DNA of 64,000 nt from Tildeniella torsiva UHER 1998/13D. GTDB lineage: Bacteria > Cyanobacteriota > Cyanobacteriia > Phormidesmidales > Phormidesmidaceae. The notes under the pieces were generated by a model that searched no databases, was not told the DNA's origin, and saw only the letters and a list, made by a program, of their open reading frames with translations. The stretch covers positions 434,001 through 498,000 of the forward strand of contig JAHHIH010000001.1 in the NCBI GenBank assembly GCA_019358835.1. The letters run 5' to 3'. The stretch's first letter is position 1; the number at the start of each line of letters is the position of its first letter. Made by a program: the position numbers and the translations under genes. Positions 34,043 to 40,948 of this stretch are shown here, piece after piece.

Positions 34043-35500
34043 TTGACTGAAGCCTGGCAGGAACAGATGGCGACGATCGAGCGCCAAAACGCCCTCATGC
34101 GTCAGGCCCTTGATCTAGGGGCCAGCATCGCCACCGAAAACGACTTTAACGCCGTCCTTGAGAAAATTGTGACCGGAGCCAGGGCGCTGACCCAGGCTGA
34201 CGCCGGGGTTTTATTTCTCAAAAAAGCCACCGACCAAGGCGATATCTTAGTCTATGCCTACCTTCAGGCGGACTCCCTCCAGCTCAACCTCAACCTCATC
34301 CAAAATCCCCACCAGCTCACCCAGCTCGCCCCCGTTATTCTCCGAGACAATCTAGACAACCCTTCCGCCCTGGCCGCTCGATCTGCCCTGACTTTAGCCC
34401 CCGTGCAGATTGCTGATTTGAGCCAGGCCTCTACAGAATGGGAGTGCGATCGCGACTTTGATCAAGCCCTAGGGTACGAGTCCCGCGCCTGTTTAGTGCT
34501 GCCCCTGAGGGGCCACGATCAATCGTTAATGGGGGTAATTAAGCTGATCAACCCTACCCCCACCGACAATCTCAATCCCTTTGATTTAGCCGTCGATGAA
34601 GTCATGGGGGGATTCCTCACCCTAGCTGGCAGCAAGCTCCAGTACAAGCTGGCCTACCAAGCCCAGGCCAGCTGGATTAAGCAAGAGCGTGAGCTTCAGA
34701 TCGGCCGCCAAATCCAGCTCGATTTTCTACCCGAAAACCTGCCGCAGGTCAAAGGTTGGGAAATCGCCGCCAAGTTTTGCCCCGCCCGAGAAGTTGCCGG
34801 AGACTTTTACGACTCTTTTATTATCGGTCAAGGGCGCGTCGGCATTGTCATCGCCGATGTCTGTGATAAGGGGGTCGGTGCCGCCCTATTTATGTCGCTC
34901 TTTCGAAGCCTGCTGCGAATTTTGAGCCAGCAAAACTACTCCCTGAGTTTACTGGACGAAATTACCGGCCCGGCTAAATCTGAAACGGCCAAAAGCAGAC
35001 TGTCGCGGCTGCCGAGTATTGGCACCCAAGCCCTCAAGAATGCGATCGAGCGCACCAACATCTACATTGCCGAAAATCACTATCGCACCAACATGTTTGC
35101 CACTATTTTCTTTGGCATTCTTGACCCGGCCACAGGCAAATTAATTTACATCAACGGCGGGCACGAGGCTCCCTTTATCTGCAATGCTCAAGGCATTAAA
35201 CAACGGCTTAAACCCACCGGCCCAGCGGTAGGGGTATTTCCCAAAGCAAATTTCAATATTGAATTGACCCAGTTGGAACCCGGAGATTTATTTCTAGGCT
35301 TTACCGATGGCGTCCCCGATGCACGAAACCCTGAGGGAAAGCTCTATTCAGAAGCGGCACTACAACAATTAATTGAGTCAGCCCCTATTACATCGGCAGT
35401 TGAGCTAATCGATCGTATCGATACCGCTGTGCACGCCCATATTGCAGGTATCGATCCCTTCGATGACATAACGCTGATTTCAGTGTATTACCAGACTTAG
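34043..35500 (+). CDS. icfG: GAF-SpoIIE/PP2C serine phosphatase, IcfG-like
   Basis: 485 aa. TTG 34043 with GGAGG upstream is the start. A GAF sensor domain (about 35-170) and a short helical linker (about 200-228) lead into a PPM/SpoIIE phosphatase domain (about 235-485). The metal-binding aspartates are visible in VAGDFYD (Asp254), ADVCDKG (Asp272), TDGVPDAR (Asp422) and FDDITL (Asp474-475). It dephosphorylates STAS proteins and so resets the partner switch. Synechocystis IcfG (Slr1860), which is needed for growth on glucose at low inorganic carbon, is the functional model. The GAF ligand is unknown. The symbol is assigned from gene order and domain content. Confidence 0.9.
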   Translation: MTEAWQEQMATIERQNALMRQALDLGASIATENDFNAVLEKIVTGARALTQADAGVLFLKKATDQGDILVYAYLQADSLQLNLNLIQNPHQLTQLAPVILRDNLDNPSALAARSALTLAPVQIADLSQASTEWECDRDFDQALGYESRACLVLPLRGHDQSLMGVIKLINPTPTDNLNPFDLAVDEVMGGFLTLAGSKLQYKLAYQAQASWIKQERELQIGRQIQLDFLPENLPQVKGWEIAAKFCPAREVAGDFYDSFIIGQGRVGIVIADVCDKGVGAALFMSLFRSLLRILSQQNYSLSLLDEITGPAKSETAKSRLSRLPSIGTQALKNAIERTNIYIAENHYRTNMFATIFFGILDPATGKLIYINGGHEAPFICNAQGIKQRLKPTGPAVGVFPKANFNIELTQLEPGDLFLGFTDGVPDARNPEGKLYSEAALQQLIESAPITSAVELIDRIDTAVHAHIAGIDPFDDITLISVYYQT

Positions 35501-35869
35501 CCACCGCATTCCCTAACGTACTACAAAGCTCTAATAGTTCTAACGATAGCCATTTAACCAGCATCACTGCCCTGTTCTTCATGATTTTGAAGGATAGAGC
35601 CATTTAATTAAATCTGGCCATTACCCCCTACAAGCCTTGCTGGACTGGAGATAAGCAATGATTGGCTTAGAAGATTGCCTTATAGCGATCGCTGGGTGGA
35701 TAAGATACGATACTCATGGAGTAATATTCGCTGAATAGTAACCATTACTTCATGATGCAGCGACGAGACAGACTCTATTGACTTCCGGAAACAGGCTGTC
35801 GATACGCAGGAACTCTACCTACCAGAAGGGCGGCCAAAGGAGCAAAATCGGAACTATGGAGACTGCGCA
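35501..35869. promoter_or_regulatory. Gene-free stretch with candidate promoter for kamA
   Basis: No gene is visible in this 369-bp stretch. A candidate promoter has TTGACT at 35778-35783, a 17-nt spacer and GATACG at 35801-35806, 64 nt before the kamA start. It suggests that kamA and the following genes form a separate transcript from the icfG-like core. Confidence 0.35.
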
Positions 35870-36988
35870 ATGAAGTGGGATGAGGTTGTAGACACCGATT
35901 GGAATAACTGGCACTGGCAGCTTAAGAATCGGGTAAGTTCTGTAGAAGATCTGTCTCAAATTGTTCAGCTTACCCCCGAAGAACTGACAGGGCTAACGGC
36001 TAAAGACCGCTTTCGAGTAGACATTACGCCTTATTTTGCCCAACTCATAGATCCGCTAGATCCCAACTGCCCCATCCGCCGTCAGGTCATTCCCCTCGGG
36101 CAAGAGCTCCAGGGCTTTGACGGCATGATGGCTGACAGCCTGGCAGAAGACGCGCAAAGTCCTGTCCCCGGTCTTGTCCACCGCTATCCAGACCGGGTGC
36201 TCATGGTCGTGACCACCCACTGCGCCAGCTACTGCCGCTATTGCACCCGCAGCCGCATGGTCGGGGAATGGGATAAAACCCCCACCACCGCTGATTTTGA
36301 ACGGCAGCTCGACTATTTGAGGCGCAATCCCTGTATCCGCGACGTCTTAATCAGCGGTGGCGATCCGCTGACGCTTTCAGATACGGCGCTTCGTTACCTG
36401 CTGGGTCAATTGAGGGCAATCGAGCATATCGAAATTATTCGCATCGGCACTCGGGTTCCTATCTTTCTACCCCAGCGCATTACCCCAGATCTATGCAACA
36501 TACTGAAAAAGTTCCATCCCCTATGGATCAACATTCACACCAATCACCCCAAAGAAATCACGGCTGAAGTCAGCCAATCCCTGACTCGCCTGGCCAACGC
36601 TGGCATTCCCTTGGGCAATCAAAGTGTGCTTTTAGCTGGCATTAACGACAGCGCCAATATTCAACAACAACTTGTTCATGCTCTAGTAAAAAATCGAGTA
36701 CGACCCTACTATCTCTATCAGTGCGATTTGGTAGAAGGCTCCGGGCACTTCCGTACTTCCATTGCCAAAGGGCTCGAGATTATCGAACAGCTCCAGGGAT
36801 ATACGAGTGGGTACGCCGTGCCTAAATACGTCATCGACGCTCCGGGGGGTGGCGGAAAAGTTGTTGTTACACCCCAAACTCTACTAGGTCGAGCAGCCGA
36901 CGCAGGGCAAGGAGTTCTGCTTCGAACCTACAAGGGCGAAATTGCTACCTACTACGAACCCCCCGACTATGTTGGATTAAGCAGTTAA
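35870..36988 (+). CDS. kamA: Lysine 2,3-aminomutase (KamA family radical SAM enzyme)
   Basis: 372-aa PLP-dependent radical SAM enzyme converting L-lysine to beta-lysine. The [4Fe-4S]/SAM motif is CASYCRYC (Cys118, Cys122, Cys125). Lys330 in GGGGKVVVTP is the expected PLP lysine; Asp286 and Asp323 match, at a constant offset of 7, the lysine-side-chain-binding Asp293 and Asp330 of the clostridial enzyme, in which Lys337 binds PLP. These residues support true lysine specificity over EpmB-type activity. No beta-lysine acetyltransferase (ablB) is beside it, so the fate of beta-lysine is open. GGAG lies upstream of the ATG. Confidence 0.9.
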   Translation: MKWDEVVDTDWNNWHWQLKNRVSSVEDLSQIVQLTPEELTGLTAKDRFRVDITPYFAQLIDPLDPNCPIRRQVIPLGQELQGFDGMMADSLAEDAQSPVPGLVHRYPDRVLMVVTTHCASYCRYCTRSRMVGEWDKTPTTADFERQLDYLRRNPCIRDVLISGGDPLTLSDTALRYLLGQLRAIEHIEIIRIGTRVPIFLPQRITPDLCNILKKFHPLWINIHTNHPKEITAEVSQSLTRLANAGIPLGNQSVLLAGINDSANIQQQLVHALVKNRVRPYYLYQCDLVEGSGHFRTSIAKGLEIIEQLQGYTSGYAVPKYVIDAPGGGGKVVVTPQTLLGRAADAGQGVLLRTYKGEIATYYEPPDYVGLSS

Positions 36989-37075
36989 ATAGAACGCATA
37001 CCCTAGGTTGACCTCAACAGTCTCAACTTTTATAACTCTACCCCGTCCATCTTTTTGCCTTTCCCTATTGTATCT

Positions 37076-38419
37076 ATGTCACTAAGCCCCAGCCATCATG
37101 CTAACAAGGCCAGATTAACTACGCTGTTGGGGTTACTTTTGCTCGGCAATGCCTTCGCTCAAAAGCTGTCAGAGATTGTCTCTGTCAGCAGCTTTCTGAG
37201 CAATGTCGGCGTCAACCAAATCATTTGGGTTTGGATGGTAGACGGCTTGCTAATGCTTTTAATGACCAGCCTACAGTCCTTGATTATCGATCGCCATAGT
37301 CGCCTCAAAATCATGGAATATATGGTTTTGGCATTAGCGCTATCCTTCGTACTGCTACAAGCCCTACTGCTATTGAATAGCCCAGCCTGGTTCAGCCAAT
37401 CTTTACTATATATACTTTCCCAGCAACAGTGGCTAACCTTTCCTCTAATATTCTGGGTGTTCACTAGCGATCTTTTAGGTATAGCCCAAGCAAAACAGTT
37501 GATTCCTAAAATTGCTAGCTGGGGTTTTGCAGGCTACGCCCTTGGAATTGCCTTTGTTGGCTTCACCTCTTTATTGATGAAGCGACTAGACATCCCTTAC
37601 GCCGCAATGGTTTCTGGCTGTTTAGCTATTAATATCGGCATCTATATAGGCATTTTTTTAATGCTACGACTCAGTTTTTCGCGCCATAAAATTCGCCCGG
37701 CAGTCTATGTTGCCGAGCCAATCAAAGAAACCCTTATAGAAGGCTGGGATTTTGTTAGAGGCGTGGCCTTATTTCGCTATCTTGTGATTGCAGTTTTGTC
37801 GATCGTCATTTGTGAAACTATTGTTGACTTTCGTTTTTTTCAGGCTTCTTTCGAAGCTTTTCCCGACCTGTACACCTACCAGATGGTGCAAAGTGTTTAC
37901 CTATTTGGCAGAGCAGTTGTCGAAGGCATTGTTAGCCAGTTTGCAGCTCAAGCAATCGTAATCCGACTTGGTCTTAAAGCTGTTTTTATAATTCAGCCTA
38001 TATTTTCCCTCGTCGCTACCACTATAATGATCGCAGCACCTACCTTCTTAGGTAGCTTAGTGGGCGTCTTTTTCCAGAAGGGTGCACAATATGGCATTGA
38101 CGAGCCCGCTCGCAAGGCTCTAGAAGGCATGGTTCCCCAAGAGCGGCGAGGGCGTGTCAGCAACTTCATTGACGGTTACATGCTTGGCATAGGTGGAATT
38201 TTAGGGGCACTAGTCATTGCGCTATTTTTAGCTGTAGGAAAAACAATAGAGATAAATTTACTAGGCACCAATTTGTATTTGTTTGGAGCATTGGCAGCGG
38301 CTTTGATTGCACTGATATCGACATGGAAAATGTATCAGGTATACGATGCTAGCATGCTTGACTGGCGGCTAAATCGACGCAAGCGGGGGGATACTATTTT
38401 AGATAGTCTTGATTTTTAA
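37076..38419 (+). CDS. Npt1/NTT- or MFS-like membrane transporter
   Basis: 447 aa with 10-12 predicted membrane helices and short loops. The first helix (TLLGLLLLGNAFAQKLSEIV), the long central helices and the conserved late segment KGAQYGIDEPARKALEGMVPQERRGRVSNFIDG resemble cyanobacterial proteins annotated as Npt1/Npt2-type nucleotide transporters or MFS. The R-K/E motif and RRGRV loop are typical of that class. The real substrate is unknown; ATP/ADP exchange is established only for plastid and intracellular-parasite relatives. ATG 37076 is preferred over 37055 (TTG). It lies between kamA and the HAMP sensor gene, AT-richer than glgX. Confidence 0.7.
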   Translation: MSLSPSHHANKARLTTLLGLLLLGNAFAQKLSEIVSVSSFLSNVGVNQIIWVWMVDGLLMLLMTSLQSLIIDRHSRLKIMEYMVLALALSFVLLQALLLLNSPAWFSQSLLYILSQQQWLTFPLIFWVFTSDLLGIAQAKQLIPKIASWGFAGYALGIAFVGFTSLLMKRLDIPYAAMVSGCLAINIGIYIGIFLMLRLSFSRHKIRPAVYVAEPIKETLIEGWDFVRGVALFRYLVIAVLSIVICETIVDFRFFQASFEAFPDLYTYQMVQSVYLFGRAVVEGIVSQFAAQAIVIRLGLKAVFIIQPIFSLVATTIMIAAPTFLGSLVGVFFQKGAQYGIDEPARKALEGMVPQERRGRVSNFIDGYMLGIGGILGALVIALFLAVGKTIEINLLGTNLYLFGALAAALIALISTWKMYQVYDASMLDWRLNRRKRGDTILDSLDF

Positions 38420-38438
38420 TAAGGAGTTTCTGATACCC

Positions 38439-39521
38439 ATGGAACAAACAGCCGCGCCAAAATATTCTGTTTTGCTCTACAAAATTTTGGGGAAACGAGT
38501 AAGATTTATTAGCATTAAAGCAAAGCTGTTGATTATCTTCACGCTTCTGTTTACAGGTGTTTTTGGGACGCTCTTTTTTCTCTTTTACAGCTTTGCCATA
38601 AACTTAGCTGTAGAGCATATGCGGGAGGATCTTGAGGATGCCCTTACAGCCGCATCTAAGGGAATGGATGCAGAAGATGTTCTCCAACTTTATCGACAGG
38701 GGGAACCCAATGCCGCAGGTTTTTCTGATAGCCCTCTTTACAGAGAACAAATAAGGTGGTTTCAACAAGTCCATGACATCAATCCAGATGTATGGCTTTA
38801 CTCCTTTGTCCGAGGTGATCAGCTAGATACCCGTCGTAACGGTGAGCCAGTTGTTACCAACAATGAGGTGATTTTTATCGCCGATATTTGGTCCCAGTAT
38901 AATCCCGCTAAATCTGTTAAATTTCTTGAGCCCTATGGTGCTAGTCCCCAAATGATAGAGTCCCTAGATAAAGGGATATTAGTCCATCGCCCTGAGGTTC
39001 CTCTATACGATAAATGGGGTGGATGGATGACAGCTTACGCTCCTTTACGGAATGAGCAAGGGCAAATTGTTCCTGGTGTTGGCATTGGTGCAGACTTAAC
39101 CGCAGAATATTTAGGTGTTATCAAAAGCGGCATTTTGAGGCGAATGATAATTACATTTGTGATTTTTTACATTCTTCTGTTTGTGCTAATTTATATTGCG
39201 TCGGAAAGGTTTACTCGCCCTACAATTAACCTCGCTCAGGCTGCCGGTGAGATTGGGGAAGGCAACTATAATCACGACTTGTCGAATCTCCCAAGATCGT
39301 TGATTGAAGATGAGATTACTCAATTGGCCGATGTCTTTAGAGGGATGGTTGAAAAAGTTCGCACTAGGGAACTAAAGTTGAAGCAGCAAGTTTCTGAGTT
39401 GCGAATTGAGATTGATGAGAAAAGACGCCTGGAAGAAGTAAAAGAAATTACCGACAATGATTTCTTTAAAGAACTCATTGAGAAGGCTAAAACAATTCGT
39501 CACCGGTATCAAGAAGAATAG
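38439..39521 (+). CDS. Membrane sensor with extracytoplasmic domain and HAMP, no output domain
   Basis: 360 aa from the ATG preceded by AAGGAG. TM1 (about 28-50) and TM2 (about 240-262) enclose a 190-residue extracytoplasmic sensor with PLRNEQGQIVPGVGIGADLTAEY, a Cache/PAS-type strand pattern. HAMP (about 262-320; FTRPTINLAQAAGEIGEGNYN) ends in a coiled coil (RELKLKQQVSELRIEIDEKRRLEE). No kinase, cyclase or methyl-accepting part follows, so it must signal through a partner. The phosphatase encoded upstream has its own GAF input. It may act on the MinD-like ATPase or the SET protein encoded next to it; that is inference. Confidence 0.8.
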   Translation: MEQTAAPKYSVLLYKILGKRVRFISIKAKLLIIFTLLFTGVFGTLFFLFYSFAINLAVEHMREDLEDALTAASKGMDAEDVLQLYRQGEPNAAGFSDSPLYREQIRWFQQVHDINPDVWLYSFVRGDQLDTRRNGEPVVTNNEVIFIADIWSQYNPAKSVKFLEPYGASPQMIESLDKGILVHRPEVPLYDKWGGWMTAYAPLRNEQGQIVPGVGIGADLTAEYLGVIKSGILRRMIITFVIFYILLFVLIYIASERFTRPTINLAQAAGEIGEGNYNHDLSNLPRSLIEDEITQLADVFRGMVEKVRTRELKLKQQVSELRIEIDEKRRLEEVKEITDNDFFKELIEKAKTIRHRYQEE

Positions 39522-39582
39522 CTATTCAAAATCTCTGTCTGCTCTATCGCTCATCAAAAATGCACGTGATCAATCAAGCCTC

Positions 39583-40038
39583 ATGCCTAATTCATCTAAC
39601 CCATCTCCAAAAAATTCTGGAGATCTTTCCACAAGTAAGCTTGAACATTTGATCGATAATGCACCCAAATGTCGCCCAGGCGAAAGCCAGATTCACGGCT
39701 ATGGGCTGATCGCTTTTGAGGTGATTAAAGAGGGTGAAATAGTGATTGATTTTAACGATCCCAACCTTTACACCGAGAAAAAATTTTCCGATCTAGAACC
39801 TTGGCGATTAGAGGGTGGAAAATATACTGGAATTAGTGAGGAGAAATGCCTGGTCTCAGAGGCATTTACCAAATATTCTTTACTAAATCACTCACGGCAA
39901 CCAAACGCAGTCAGTAACTTTAAAGCTCGGCATATTGTTGCCATCAGAGATATTTTTCCTGGGGAAGAAGTAACAGTTGATTACAGACTAGAGCCAGTAT
40001 CGCCCGAAGCCAAGACGCATATTCAACACTTCCTTTAG
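39583..40038 (+). CDS. SET-domain protein (putative protein lysine methyltransferase)
   Basis: 151 aa from the ATG opening MPNSSNPSPKN; an in-frame ATG at 39457 overlaps the previous gene and is less likely. The SET core shows HGYGLIAFEVIKEGEIVIDF (38-57), the SAM/catalytic motif LLNHSRQPNA (100-109) and GEEVTVDY (127-134), the three signatures of SET lysine methyltransferases. No pre- or post-SET cysteines are present, as in most bacterial members. The substrate is unknown; the overlap of this region with the end of the HAMP sensor gene suggests co-translation and a linked role. Methylation of a cluster protein is speculation. Confidence 0.8.
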   Translation: MPNSSNPSPKNSGDLSTSKLEHLIDNAPKCRPGESQIHGYGLIAFEVIKEGEIVIDFNDPNLYTEKKFSDLEPWRLEGGKYTGISEEKCLVSEAFTKYSLLNHSRQPNAVSNFKARHIVAIRDIFPGEEVTVDYRLEPVSPEAKTHIQHFL

Positions 40039-40064
40039 TATTTTTGCCTGCGGCTTTTAGCCGA

Positions 40065-40826
40065 TTAACTCAGTATAGTGTCAACTACCCCTTCTAAAAT
40101 CTTGGTAACAGGATGATCAGGATATTGAATGGCAAACACAGTACTGCTAGCCAAGATCATCATATCGTCGGAATGAGGAATTACCCCAGCGACATGGGCA
40201 CCGTAGGTAGCTTCTACTTTTCTCTTTAATTCATCAAAATCAAAAATGTCCGGCGACTTATTAACAACTATTAATAGCCTCTCTACCTGTAGTTTACGAG
40301 CGACGTCAACAGTTACAGCAGTACCCTGATAATCTTGCTGGTCAGGTCTCAAGATAAGCACCAAGATGTTAGAAACCGTAATTGAGAGTAAGGTTTCCTC
40401 GTTCAATCCTGGATGAGTATCAATAATTAAATAGTCTAGCTGAAAATCTTTAATGACTTTCTTATAGCCATCATTCAAACGATTAACATCGTACCCTTCC
40501 CTAAGGACTCGCGCTATATCGCTTGTTTTTATGCTAGATGGGATAAGAAATAATTTTCCTGAATTGTTGTGGGTAACTGGCAGAATTTTAGAAACATCGT
40601 AAACAGCGTCTTTGATGTCGATCTTACCCCAGAGGTAATCGTTCAGAGAAAGCTTGATACTCTCTTTGCCAAAACCAAAAAGGACATGAACTCCAGGTGA
40701 TTGAATATCGGTATCAACAACCGCAACTCGATTGCCTTTTCGAGCTAAAATAACAGCCAAATTAGAAACAGTATTAGATTTCCCGGTACCGCCCCGGTAA
40801 GAGTGTACTGATATAATCTTAGACAT
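40065..40826 (-). CDS. MinD/ParA-like P-loop ATPase (copy 2)
   Basis: 253 aa, transcribed toward the SET gene (convergent). It is clearly more than half identical to the ATPase at 27743-28504, with the same deviant Walker A RGGTGKS carrying Arg at the signature Lys position, VDTDIQSPG, LIIDTHPGLNEET and LRPDQQDYQGTA. It also lacks an amphipathic C-terminal helix. Its copy-1 partner lies at the other end of the 13-kb icfG-like block. The two ATPases could form homo- or heterodimers. It is AT-rich compared with the GlgX gene. The stop is 26 bp from the SET gene stop. Confidence 0.9.
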   Translation of the reverse strand: MSKIISVHSYRGGTGKSNTVSNLAVILARKGNRVAVVDTDIQSPGVHVLFGFGKESIKLSLNDYLWGKIDIKDAVYDVSKILPVTHNNSGKLFLIPSSIKTSDIARVLREGYDVNRLNDGYKKVIKDFQLDYLIIDTHPGLNEETLLSITVSNILVLILRPDQQDYQGTAVTVDVARKLQVERLLIVVNKSPDIFDFDELKRKVEATYGAHVAGVIPHSDDMMILASSTVFAIQYPDHPVTKILEGVVDTILS

Positions 40827-40887
40827 ACTGTTACCTTATAATGCCGCTACAGCCAAAGACTGCCCAATTTGAGCACATAGTATAGGC

Positions 40888-40919
40888 AGGTTTGCAATAG
40901 CGCTTACTATCGCAAACCT
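40888..40919 (-). terminator. 13-bp stem hairpin between fusion-oxidoreductase and MinD-like genes
   Basis: AGGTTTGCAATAG (40888-40900) pairs with CTATCGCAAACCT (40907-40919) at 12 of 13 positions with a 6-nt loop. It lies between two same-strand genes, so it may terminate the upstream oxidoreductase transcript or attenuate the ATPase gene. No T-run is present. Confidence 0.45.
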
Positions 40920-40948
40920 AGCATATAATTTTGCAGACTGTTTGTATA

